The translations under genes were made by a program, and so were the position numbers. The notes below the pieces were generated by a model that was not told the origin of the DNA, did no database searches, and saw nothing but the letters and a program-made list of their open reading frames with translations. Below, one piece after another: positions 34,991 to 43,096 of a stretch of DNA of 64,000 nucleotides; the stretch's first letter is position 1, and every line of letters begins with the position of its first letter. This DNA is from Pseudomonas morbosilactucae. Its GTDB lineage: Bacteria > Pseudomonadota > Gammaproteobacteria > Pseudomonadales > Pseudomonadaceae. Where the stretch lies: NCBI RefSeq assembly GCF_023241715.1, contig NZ_JALQCW010000021.1:54321-118320 (forward strand), given 5' to 3'.

Positions 34991-37219
34991 CTAGCTCACA
35001 AACACCTGAAGCTCACTTCCAGCTAGGATGAGCATCACCGCCGGCAAACCCTCAACCGACATACGCTCGCTAAGTAATGCGAGGAGCTTGTTATCGTCTG
35101 GGCTCGCATTCGCGGAGTGCCCCTCAGGATGTGAATGCCACTCCCCGATGTAATCAACTACTCGAGCTGTACGATGATGAACGTCTGCCAAGGCTTCAGT
35201 CTGCCCTTCACGACCCCGGATAAAATGCGTATTGCTGGCGTCGCTGTCTGGCGGCGTGGGAAGAGCGTCTACGATGACGATGGTTTTACTTTTGAGATCC
35301 GTGATACCAACGATTATGCCACCCGTCTCATGCGGAAGTGCTTTGGCCCGTGTGGCTCTAATTTTTTCAACTAGGCCTAAATCCACCTTGACCAGCCATC
35401 CAGCTATTTCATGAGTGATCACCTGGTAGACCGGGATTTCGTGAGCGGCGACGCCACCTGAAGCTTCGTCGGCTTCCCATACACAAAGCCGTGCCGCTTC
35501 AGCCAATATGGATTTGCGCAGTTGCCCTGACAAAATGCCTGCGTGTAGCTGAATGCATTCGCCCGACATACGCAGCGAGACATCTCTGCAGCCACCGCCT
35601 ACCCACCGATCGCCCAGGTGGTTCTTCAAATGGGTGCTACCCCAATCGTTTTGAATAATCGCCCTGTAGTATTGGCCTTCGAGCGCATCTACCCTGATCG
35701 ACCGTTGCTTATCTTCAAGCAGCATTACGCTGGACAACCCTGAGGGTGTCAGGAACAAACTTACCGTTCTGGGCGCAGCATCCATCAGCGCAAGCTCCCG
35801 AGGCGCTTCGAATGTCGTCGTGACGTCGACCACCAACTGACTGGTACAAATCACCTGGCGCAGCTCAGGATTGGGGTCTACGACGCTCATGACGAAGGCT
35901 TTCGGCTTCGGTGCGTGCGGATAAATCTCAGCACTGATCTCCCTCAGCACCTCAGCTTTTCTAAACCCGGTGTGAAAGTTGAACGCTACATGCCGTGTAA
36001 GGTTATGCGGCAGCAGTTGATCTGGATCGACGAACGTCCACCTTCCCCAGCCTTCTCTTGTCCAGAGAACTCCAAGGGCGCTTCCTAACGCTCCTACTCC
36101 TGCCAGGACTGCCGAGAACTCTGCGGTTTCTGCATCAATGGCCGACATATCGCGAGCTAGCGTTTCATTCAACGATGGCCAAACTTCGACTGGCAGGACG
36201 CTAAGGTTTTTCCATTCCTCTCCGCCAGCGACACCGATTAACTGGATAGCAAAGTGGCGGCCTTCATTGTCTGCTGGCCCCACCACATCAAGCTTCTTTG
36301 CCAGATCGAGTAGCGAAGTTTTAACCAAGTACCCCTTCACATCCGTGCCGGCAACCTCGCCGTGACGCAGCCTTGGCACCCACACCAAGATAAGCAGCCC
36401 CTCCTCCTGAGGGTGTTCAGATTCTTTGATACCCGCTGCAGCCTGTTGGCGGATTGATGCGTCAAGCTGGTCAAAGAGTCCACTTCCCCAGGCAGTTAAT
36501 TGATCATCAAGTGCACCAAGGGTGGAAGGGAACATTACTACTTCTGCTGAAGCAACAGGCTCAACGCATAGTGCCAAGACCTGTATAGCGCCAGTTTTTT
36601 CCACACCGCCCGCTGGTACGGCCTTAAAGGTGATACTCGTAGTCTGATCGACGCGCTCCAATATCAGTCGCTTGCTGTCATCTTTGGCATATTCGGCATG
36701 GTTTGCTGGAAGGATCAGCTTGTAGGGACTGTCGTAGAAGAGCTGTTCCATCGGCTGATCATCGCGATGCAGTTTCAAGTCAGAAGACTCACCCAACCAC
36801 CAGAACATCTTTTGCAGGTAGCGCTCAGCCGTCCAACTACGCGCCACAGTGTTCCAGCTCACCTCGTACAGACAAAGCGTGCGAGGTGTGCCGGGTACCC
36901 AGCAATGTTGATGTGACAACGCAGGAAAATCTTTACGCAGGGTTCGTACAATCACTGGTACGCGAAGAGCCGGATTGACCTCAATGGCGAGCCTTTCCGT
37001 TCGACGTATATTCGCTGGATTCCCGGTCGCCACATTGCCATTACCTGCGTGGATTACCACGAATTCGGAATGCCCTCCCTGATGGTCTTCTCGCCGAAGC
37101 TCAAGAAACTCAATGTAAGGATTGCGCTCACACGCCCGCCAGAGCGCGGCTGTTTCCGGGTAAAGCGCGAGCTCATCCGGATCCTGAATGACCGTTCCGA
37201 TTTCGTAGTATTCAGTCAT
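34991..37219 (-). CDS. E2-E1-JAB triple-domain ubiquitin-like conjugation protein
   Basis: 742 residues. The N-terminal E2-like domain (about 1-165) has FPALSHQHCW (98-107) and candidate catalytic Cys116 in RTLCLYE, then W122. A middle linker domain runs to about 365. The E1/ThiF domain has GVGALG (374-379), D400, N406/R409, K421, D465 and a possible transfer Cys544 (GGGC). The JAB domain has Glu631 and HSHP...SPDD (695-709), a complete metalloprotease set. So one polypeptide holds activating, conjugating and deconjugating parts. It follows the MBL gene with ATGA overlap. Known relatives: Cap2/Cap3 of CBASS and Bil/Bub systems. Confidence in domains is high, in function low. Confidence 0.8.
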   Translation of the reverse strand: MTEYYEIGTVIQDPDELALYPETAALWRACERNPYIEFLELRREDHQGGHSEFVVIHAGNGNVATGNPANIRRTERLAIEVNPALRVPVIVRTLRKDFPALSHQHCWVPGTPRTLCLYEVSWNTVARSWTAERYLQKMFWWLGESSDLKLHRDDQPMEQLFYDSPYKLILPANHAEYAKDDSKRLILERVDQTTSITFKAVPAGGVEKTGAIQVLALCVEPVASAEVVMFPSTLGALDDQLTAWGSGLFDQLDASIRQQAAAGIKESEHPQEEGLLILVWVPRLRHGEVAGTDVKGYLVKTSLLDLAKKLDVVGPADNEGRHFAIQLIGVAGGEEWKNLSVLPVEVWPSLNETLARDMSAIDAETAEFSAVLAGVGALGSALGVLWTREGWGRWTFVDPDQLLPHNLTRHVAFNFHTGFRKAEVLREISAEIYPHAPKPKAFVMSVVDPNPELRQVICTSQLVVDVTTTFEAPRELALMDAAPRTVSLFLTPSGLSSVMLLEDKQRSIRVDALEGQYYRAIIQNDWGSTHLKNHLGDRWVGGGCRDVSLRMSGECIQLHAGILSGQLRKSILAEAARLCVWEADEASGGVAAHEIPVYQVITHEIAGWLVKVDLGLVEKIRATRAKALPHETGGIIVGITDLKSKTIVIVDALPTPPDSDASNTHFIRGREGQTEALADVHHRTARVVDYIGEWHSHPEGHSANASPDDNKLLALLSERMSVEGLPAVMLILAGSELQVFVS

Positions 37220-38397
37220 TTTTCGGCCGTACCTGCACGAGGCGCAGCGGCCGCAGCGGTACTGGCACCCGCCGCGATTGCCCCAGCCACCAGGTGTTTG
37301 AAGCTCCCATTGCTAGTAGCCTCTAGCTCCAAAACGTTTGCGGTTTTGACATCGTCTACGCAGGTGAACCAACCGTCGACAGGTCGAAGGATGCTTTCAT
37401 ATTCCCGCTTGGCGCGAATGCATGGAGGGTCTCTATCGTCATCCTTGATGGTCTTGCTGCTGGAGACAATGGTAGCCCCCTGCAGCGCCTGCCCCAGAGC
37501 ATTTCTCGCTTCTTCAGACACCTTGGCGTCTTTTCCTTTTTTCGACCAGCTATCGTAAGAAAGTGTGTGCCATGAGCAATGATGAGGAGCGAGGAGCAAA
37601 TCGTATTCTAGGGTAGACGGCGTGTCCTTGAAGCGCGTCCACATCCGCTCCCAGATCAGCACCTCAGCGTCCCCTCCCAAAAGTGCACGGGCAACATTGT
37701 GTGAACCCAAAGTCGGCCTGAGCTCCATTTTCATGATGACGCTAGATTCATTTTTGGAAAGCTGTTCTTCGAGATCGACGTCGTCATCGTGTGGTGCAGG
37801 CGCCAGCAGTTGGGCTGAAAAGCAATCCGAAGGAGTACCATCAATCGTGTTGAACCAGTCACCAGACTTGATCACGATTTCTTCGATCTTCGATGTTTTA
37901 CCGTTGATGTCCTCACCCATGATGAGAATACGGTTACCACTGGTTGCCCACCGATGATTTTTCCAGTGCGTCACACGCCTGCGGGCCTCTGTATCGAACG
38001 CACCTGCATCTTCACACAGGACGTGGTCTTCGGAACGGCGACGGAACACCAATGGCGAAGACCACATTTCTCGAATGATGATACGCCGCTTGGAACGCTC
38101 AAGCTTATCGTCGGGATAGTCTTCAGGTTTGCCGAGCCAGAAGTGCGTCATCAGGCCACGGCAATGATCTTCGTCAGGGTGGCTCAGCAACATTACGTCC
38201 ACGAACGGCCGGTCATTAAGGTCGAGTTGCAAACGCTTACGAAGCTCAGTAGCCACGTCCGCAGTGTCATCATTAGGATCATCAGCCGCTGTCCGAATGT
38301 TGCAATCGACCAAAATGGTAGTTACTCGTGTGTCCGCGAGCCGGATAAGGGTCATGTCCCCATCGCCGACTTTAAAAAATGTGAACTTTGCTGCCAT
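37216..38397 (-). CDS. ComEC-type metallo-beta-lactamase-fold protein, partner of E2-E1-JAB
   Basis: From ATG 38397 the protein has 393 residues; an upstream in-frame start at 38445 lies in the divergent promoter. The fold signature is LLSHPDEDHCRG (His73, Asp77, His78), with KFTFFKVGDGDMTLIRL at the start and LLAPHHCSWHTL later. Metal binding seems intact though the canonical second His is Pro-Asp. The last about 30 residues are Ala-rich and flexible and end ...APRAGTAEK. It is the first gene of the operon, overlapping E2-E1-JAB by ATGA. Likely a nuclease or phosphodiesterase; substrate unknown. Confidence 0.7.
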   Translation of the reverse strand: MAAKFTFFKVGDGDMTLIRLADTRVTTILVDCNIRTAADDPNDDTADVATELRKRLQLDLNDRPFVDVMLLSHPDEDHCRGLMTHFWLGKPEDYPDDKLERSKRRIIIREMWSSPLVFRRRSEDHVLCEDAGAFDTEARRRVTHWKNHRWATSGNRILIMGEDINGKTSKIEEIVIKSGDWFNTIDGTPSDCFSAQLLAPAPHDDDVDLEEQLSKNESSVIMKMELRPTLGSHNVARALLGGDAEVLIWERMWTRFKDTPSTLEYDLLLAPHHCSWHTLSYDSWSKKGKDAKVSEEARNALGQALQGATIVSSSKTIKDDDRDPPCIRAKREYESILRPVDGWFTCVDDVKTANVLELEATSNGSFKHLVAGAIAAGASTAAAAAPRAGTAEK

Positions 38398-38528
38398 GTG
38401 GATACCCTCAGCGAGTGTCGGCGTCCAGCTCAGGACGGTATGCACACGATACGCATATAAACTATACTGATCAATGAAGTCAGTGAATAATTTTTATACC
38501 CATTAAAATTTGTAGGCAAATCAAAGAC
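38398..38528. promoter_or_regulatory. Divergent promoter of MBL/E2-E1-JAB and WYL regulator
   Basis: This AT-rich region (ATATAAACTATAC, TAATTTTTATACC) separates the two divergent units. An inverted repeat ACTGA-9-TCAGT lies at 38466-38484, a plausible operator for the WYL protein. BrxR/CapW-type proteins are known to repress from such divergent sites. Confidence 0.45.
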
Positions 38529-39401
38529 ATGACAGAGCAAATGGTACGAGTGGGACGATGGGGCCAGGACAGGCGTCTCGAATTCATCGACTTCCGCTTG
38601 CTGTGGGAAGGCCGCGTGAACCGCTCCGACCTCACATCATTTTTTAGGATCTCAGTGCCGCAGGCATCTCTGGATCTAGCTAAATACTCTGAGCTCGCCC
38701 CTGAAAATCTCGTGTATGACCGCACGTTAAAATCGTACGTGGCCTCTAAAGATTTCCAGCCAGTTTTTGCAAATAAAGACGGCGCGCAGTATTTGAACGA
38801 GCTTCAGTGGAAAGAGCTCGGAAGTGGCCGAGAAAGCGAAAGCTTTATTGGCTGGGCACCACCGGTCGCGAACCTTCCTTTTCCAACGCGAAAGATTAAC
38901 CCTGATGTTTTGATAGCGTTAATACGGGCGATACAAAAAAAGCAGGCAGTGGTGGTCGATTACCGATCTATGGAAAATTTTGAAGAGCCTACAACTAGGA
39001 TCTTATTTCCCACGTCATTTGCGAATGACGGATTTCGCTGGCACTTACGTGCATACTGTTTCAACTCTCTAAAATTCAAAGATTTTGTTCTGGGGCGTAT
39101 TAACGTAGTTGTGACTGAGATAGCGCCACCACTACCTACCCCCGAAGATAAAGAGTGGAATACCTTTGTTGATGTCGTCATTGGGCCTAACCCCAATTAC
39201 CCAGAAAAGAAGAAGATGGTAATTGAACATGACTACCAAATGCACAACGGTGAAGCGCGGCTTAGAACTAGACTAGCTCAGCTGTATTATCTTAAGCTTC
39301 GACTAAATTTGAACCAGCAGGAACACCTTCCTATTGACGAAAACCAGCAGATTGTACTTTTGCGAGAAGAAATTGTGGACTCTTCCGAAGCAGATGTATG
39401 A
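38529..39401 (+). CDS. Winged-helix WYL-domain regulator (BrxR/CapW-like)
   Basis: 290 residues. The N-terminal winged helix (about 10-65: RRLEFIDFRLLWEGRVNRSD, then LTSFFRISVPQASLDLAKY) is followed by the WYL domain (about 125-205: AVVVDYRSMENFEEPTTRI, RWHLRAYC, KDFVLGRI) and a short WCX-like tail. This three-part layout is that of BrxR and CapW, repressors of phage-defence operons that sense an infection ligand. It is divergent from the MBL/E2-E1-JAB operon, which it probably controls. Confidence 0.8.
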   Translation: MTEQMVRVGRWGQDRRLEFIDFRLLWEGRVNRSDLTSFFRISVPQASLDLAKYSELAPENLVYDRTLKSYVASKDFQPVFANKDGAQYLNELQWKELGSGRESESFIGWAPPVANLPFPTRKINPDVLIALIRAIQKKQAVVVDYRSMENFEEPTTRILFPTSFANDGFRWHLRAYCFNSLKFKDFVLGRINVVVTEIAPPLPTPEDKEWNTFVDVVIGPNPNYPEKKKMVIEHDYQMHNGEARLRTRLAQLYYLKLRLNLNQQEHLPIDENQQIVLLREEIVDSSEADV

Positions 39402-39821
39402 ACTTCGCCTCGAATACTGAAAGGTGGAGCTTAGCCATTCGAGGCACGGGTCCACCACGCACTTTTACTGGCGTCTTCACGCGCCGCTTACCCAGTCCTT
39501 CATTTCGAACGCGATCAATACCTCCGATATCAGTGTCGATTCGCACATGCTTTCTGTGACGGAATCAGCTGCTTGGAGCCATCAAACTGGTGTACCGAGC
39601 CAAAATGAGCTTCGGCCGGAAGCGCAATCGGCATTATATAAGCAGCTCAAGATAACTGCCCCCGCTCTTTCGACTAGACATCGCAACGGCGAAACCATGC
39701 ACGACTGAAATTTCCAAGGGCCTTGAAGTTTTTGGATCCACCCCCCAATCTAACTCCAGATGGCCACAGGCCACCCCTTGGCCGCGATAGATTTTGCGGA
39801 ATTTTGACGGAGCATATTTTT
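39402..39821. other. Gap between WYL and second MBL gene
   Basis: 420 bases with no supported gene. A plus frame at 39424-39708 (94 codons) and a minus frame at 39331-39546 show no family likeness and no good ribosome site. The promoter of the MBL gene is expected near 39750-39810. Confidence 0.4.
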
Positions 39822-40904
39822 ATGGCGGACTGCATCGAGATTGACTTCCTACCGGTTGGGGATGGGGAACACAGCGGAGATGCCATCGCTGTTCGGTGGC
39901 GTGAAAATGATCAGTACAAAATACTGATTTACGATGGGGGAACCAAAGCTTATGGCTCGGCATTGGTTGACCACGTGAAAACGCATTTTCATTCTCATTA
40001 CGTTGACTACGTAGTCAACTCTCACCCGGATAATGATCACGCAGGGGGGCTTCTGTACGTCCTGGAGAATCTAACAGTCGGCGAGGTTTGGATGCATCAA
40101 CCTTGGACGTACAGCGCCGAGATTCGACATTATTTTCGTGACCGCCGGATCACTGACACCAGCCTAGAAGAACGTTTGAAGGAAAAAATGTCGGCAGCGT
40201 ACGCTTTGGAAGAGACGGCCCAAGAACGAGGGGTTAAAATCTTCGAGCCATTTGCCGGTAGCAAGATTGGGATTTTTACTGTCCTCTCTCCCACCCGAGA
40301 CCGTTATGTTCATGAGTTAGTACCACAATTCGAAAAAGCTCCTGACCTAAAGAAAAACGAGAGCGCACTGGCTTCAGTCTTTGACGCAGTCAAAGGAGCT
40401 TTGGGATTCATCGCCGATCGTTGGGACGTGGAATACCTTCCGGATACCGTGTCGACTTCTGCTGAAAACGAAAGCAGCGCAATTCTGTTCGCGTCAGTGG
40501 GAGATAGGGGCTATTTGTTGACGGGGGATGCAGGAATCCAAACGCTTCGCGCCTCTGCAGAATATGCTGCTGGCATCGGTATCGATTTGCCACGGCGTGT
40601 AACCTTCGTGCAAATCCCTCACCATGGAGGGCGTCACAACGTCTCCTCTGAGACCTTGAATATGCTCGTTGGTGAGCCGCTGCCAAATGCGCCTGAGGAG
40701 CCTACTCGTACCGCCTTTGTTTCAGTTGCAGCAAAAGCACCGCGTCATCCCAAAAGAGCTGTAACAAACGCATTCGCCCGTCGTGGCTTTAAAGTTGGCC
40801 AAACGAAAGGGGGCACAATTTGTCACTTCACCCCTGGCATGCCACAGCGCGAAGGATGGGGGCCGATCTCCTACGTTCCTTTCTATGACGAAGTAGAAGA
40901 GTGA
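39822..40904 (+). CDS. Second ComEC-type MBL-fold hydrolase
   Basis: From ATG 39822 (ACGGAG upstream) the protein has 360 residues. It starts CIEIDFLPVGDGEHSGDAIA, the ComEC/Rec2 beta strand, and holds VVNSHPDNDHAGGL (His68, Asp72, His73), LLTGDAG and FVQIPHHGGRHN. That is a nearly full set of MBL metal ligands. It is only distantly like the MBL protein at 37216 and has no Ala-rich tail. It lies after the WYL gene in the same direction but 420 bases away, so co-transcription is uncertain. A longer frame from 39723 is less likely. Confidence 0.7.
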   Translation: MADCIEIDFLPVGDGEHSGDAIAVRWRENDQYKILIYDGGTKAYGSALVDHVKTHFHSHYVDYVVNSHPDNDHAGGLLYVLENLTVGEVWMHQPWTYSAEIRHYFRDRRITDTSLEERLKEKMSAAYALEETAQERGVKIFEPFAGSKIGIFTVLSPTRDRYVHELVPQFEKAPDLKKNESALASVFDAVKGALGFIADRWDVEYLPDTVSTSAENESSAILFASVGDRGYLLTGDAGIQTLRASAEYAAGIGIDLPRRVTFVQIPHHGGRHNVSSETLNMLVGEPLPNAPEEPTRTAFVSVAAKAPRHPKRAVTNAFARRGFKVGQTKGGTICHFTPGMPQREGWGPISYVPFYDEVEE

Positions 40905-41318
40905 CCGAAAAAAGAACTCATCAAATCCTCCTGAAGAAAATTTCAGAGGCTTAGACAGAATACTGTCGTCATATCACATTTTATTCGGTCGATACGTTTA
41001 TTAAAGCGTATCGGTCGATTAAATTGATGATTGGCTCGAAGCATTGAAAGATAGCGGCGAGCAAAAATAACGCTCGTGTCGGAGGAGCTGTCCCTTCTCC
41101 CATCTCGATGGATGCAACATTTCCGCCACAGACCCAGCCCAGACGAGCCCCTACACTGTGGAATGCACTGATTCGCTAAATAGACATCATGCGCGGTAAA
41201 ATGTTATGTAGTCAGCCATGGCTGATGTGTCAGTGTTGTCTGCCGTAAAGCAGCAGGGGCGGAGCCGGTTATTTAACTCTTCGTTTAAATTATAACCAGA
41301 ACTAGAGACGGCAAGTAG
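40905..41318. other. Gap before membrane protein gene, with a 14-bp palindrome
   Basis: 414 bases without a supported gene. A perfect palindrome TCAGCCATGGCTGA lies at 41212-41225, about 95 bases before the membrane protein start, and may be an operator. Repeats of CGGTCGAT at about 40987 and 41012 are also seen. Confidence 0.45.
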
Positions 41319-42068
41319 ATGGAGTTCTTAAAGCAATTCGACACATACAGCATTAAAGCAAGGGTATTTCCTGCGATTATCGCAGGCCTCCCTACGCTTG
41401 CATTATTATTTATCATTGTGCCTTGGGACCACTTAGGCATTTCGCAAGCCATCGCGTCCTTTATGGGAGTGGTATTGGTTTTTGCATTTGCCGATATGGC
41501 TAGACACCGAGGCAAGAATATCCAAACCAAACTGGGATCTGGCGAGACGCCCGAACAATGGCATCGGGATAATTCTGATTTGCCGGAGGTTTCAAAGAGC
41601 CTCTTTCGAAACTTTGTAGCTGATCAGCTGAAGCAAGAGGCTCCGACAGCCAACGAAGAAGAATTTGATACTACGAAGGCTAACGACTTTTATCGTGCTG
41701 CCAACGCTTGGTTGCGTGACCGCACGCGCGACACGAGTAAATTTTCGATGCTGTTTGGCGAAAATATCACTTATGGCTTTCGTCGAAATTTGCTTGGCCT
41801 AAAAACGATTGCGATCATTTGCAATTTGTTAGTTTTGGCATTTTGCATAGCCGTTTTATATTTCAAACCGACTTACTTTGAAGAGCTTCCACGCATCGAT
41901 GAAAAACTGATTATAGTTATGGCTGCTGTATTGCTCCACACTGCCTACATGATCTTTTCTGTAAATAAAAAGGCAGTATGGGAGGCGTCTAGAGCATATG
42001 GTCGACAGCTCATTCTGAGTTGCGATACGCTCATGAACAATGCGCACCAGACAGCTCAAAAGAAATAA
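41319..42068 (+). CDS. Four-helix membrane protein, possible effector
   Basis: 249 residues. Two close helices (about 16-36 and 42-60), a soluble stretch of about 100 residues, then another pair (about 163-183 and 195-213). The loop is charged and contains WHRDNSDLPEVSKSLFRNF. I know this type of protein as a hypothetical gene seen in islands; no family name comes to mind. Short membrane proteins beside defence genes are often pore-forming effectors. Composition is AT-richer than the ICE core, suggesting a separate origin. Confidence 0.6.
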   Translation: MEFLKQFDTYSIKARVFPAIIAGLPTLALLFIIVPWDHLGISQAIASFMGVVLVFAFADMARHRGKNIQTKLGSGETPEQWHRDNSDLPEVSKSLFRNFVADQLKQEAPTANEEEFDTTKANDFYRAANAWLRDRTRDTSKFSMLFGENITYGFRRNLLGLKTIAIICNLLVLAFCIAVLYFKPTYFEELPRIDEKLIIVMAAVLLHTAYMIFSVNKKAVWEASRAYGRQLILSCDTLMNNAHQTAQKK

Positions 42069-42244
42069 GCCATAACTAAGCTTTAGGCTAAGTTTCTTCG
42101 GTGGAATTTTCAACAGTGCGTTTGAAAGAGGAAGCGCATTAGCAAAGTTGCAGTGGTTCAGCGCGTGAGGAAGCTGGCGTAATGGTACCGCCTGCTTTGG
42201 GTGCTGGCCTACCCTGGCTTTGGCTGGTTGCTGGCGCCAGCGCC

Positions 42245-42381
42245 GAATTGACCTACGTGCCGACGCAAGACTGACCCAACTCCAAACGGCAGAAACCCAG
42301 CACAGGAAATGGTTCGTGAGGAATCAGACTGGGTCTGTGGTATCTCGGTAAACGGGTCAATTCAGCGTCGGCGCCAACAGC
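42245..42381. repeat. Scar with IS21-like terminal sequences (copy 1)
   Basis: GAATTGACC and CTGACCCAA on one side face GGGTCAATTCAGCGTCGGCG and CCAACA about 100 bases on. The same pair of ends occurs at 45937-46072. This looks like the two ends of an IS21-type element brought together by loss of its inside. Family assignment is tentative. Confidence 0.35.
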
Positions 42382-42458
42382 TTGAGCCGTTTGCTGGGAA
42401 ACTCGCATGCACGACTCTTAGGGGGTTGGACGGGGGTAACCGCGCCTGACCACCCGAC

Positions 42459-42671
42459 AATCAAATCCGGCCACAGGCTCTTGGGCGCTGGAACTTCGTG
42501 GGCTCGTTACGTAGCGGTAAACGTGCGACGGCGAACATGAGTTTGATCCAGTCAGCGTGGCTCAACGGGCATGATCCGTATGCTTACTTGAAGGATGTTC
42601 TTACACGCCTGCCGATGGAACGTGCGAGTGAGATTACCGAGTTGTTGCCGCACAGGTGGGCGCCAGTTTAG
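42459..42671 (+). pseudogene. C-terminal fragment of IS66-family transposase TnpC
   Basis: About 70 codons are open to a stop at 42669-42671: NQIRPQALGRWNFVGSLRSG, then MSLIQSAWLNGHDPYAYLKD and VLTRLPMERASEITELLPH. These are the standard end of IS66 TnpC. No other part remains. The following bases (GTGTGTTGGACGGGTGCTTG) may be the right end of the element. Confidence 0.8.
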
Positions 42672-42812
42672 TCACGCAAGGTGTGTTGGACGGGTGCTTG
42701 CACTCTAACGCCCATCGTTGCTGCTTGTGCGAAAGCTAGCGCGAAGTAGCACCAAAGCCGACGCTAGCTCACAGCCCTTGAGATACCAACGCTACCTAGT
42801 TCCAGAATATTC

Positions 42813-42836
42813 GTGGGAGTAAATGTGGGAGTATTT
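42813..42836. repeat. Tandem 12-mers GTGGGAGTAAAT / GTGGGAGTATTT (arm-type site)
   Basis: Two direct 12-base units end 52 bases left of the 48-bp core at 42889. The related GTGGGGGTAAAA ends exactly 52 bases left of the other core at 54973, and again lies before the integrase gene at 43067. This suggests integrase arm-binding sites. Confidence 0.5.
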
Positions 42837-42847
42837 TTTTCAACATG

Positions 42848-42874
42848 AAAAAGCCCAATCTTTCCAGATTGGGC
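42848..42874 (-). terminator. tRNA-type terminator left of the left core repeat
   Basis: On the minus strand GCCCAATCT-GGAA-AGATTGGGC is followed by T5. It lies just beyond the tRNA-Pro 3' sequence, as a tRNA terminator would. Confidence 0.75.
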
Positions 42875-42888
42875 CAAGTCATTGAAAA

Positions 42889-42936
42889 ATATGGTCGGGA
42901 CGGAGTGATTCGAACACTCGACCCCTAGCACCCCAT
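42889..42936 (-). repeat. Left 48-bp att core (tRNA-Pro 3' half)
   Basis: On the minus strand it reads from the anticodon loop ATGGGGT through GCTAG, the T arm GAGTG-TTCGAAT-CACTC, acceptor CGTCCCG, A and CCA. It is identical to 54973-55020. The bases that follow (GGAG instead of a matching CTAGC) show that the tRNA 5' half is missing. Confidence 0.85.
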
Positions 42937-43044
42937 CTCCTTTTTCATACTTCTTGAAAGACTTCAAAATTTCACCCTGGATTTTTCTAAGCTTGTATTT
43001 ACTTGAGCTCCAGCGGTGTTCTGCTCTACGAGAGTCCAGTAGCG

Positions 43045-43090
43045 TCCATCAAGAGCCGACGGTTTTGTGGGGGTAAAAGTAGGGGGAGTC
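43045..43090. repeat. Inner arm repeat before island integrase
   Basis: TCCATCAAGAGCCG, four variable bases and TTTTGTGGGGGTAAAA (43045-43078) recur at 54887-54920. A second GTAGGGGGAGTC follows at once, giving a tandem 12-mer just before the integrase ATG at 43097. Confidence 0.6.
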
Positions 43091-43096
43091 CGTTTC

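Noticed and set aside
39424..39708. 94-codon plus-strand ORF between WYL and MBL genes
   Set aside because: No ribosome site, no motif, odd composition; considered chance.
34991..40904. CBASS type II operon
   Set aside because: E2, E1 and JAB parts are present but there is no CD-NTase gene or typical effector in the neighbourhood, and the partner is an MBL protein.
42889..42936. tRNA-Pro gene
   Set aside because: Only the 3' half is present; the D arm, 5' acceptor strand and 5' anticodon stem are missing. The same holds at 54973-55020.
43067..43096. GTG start of the island integrase at 43067
   Set aside because: It lies in the arm-type repeat; ATG 43097 gives the family-like N-terminus.
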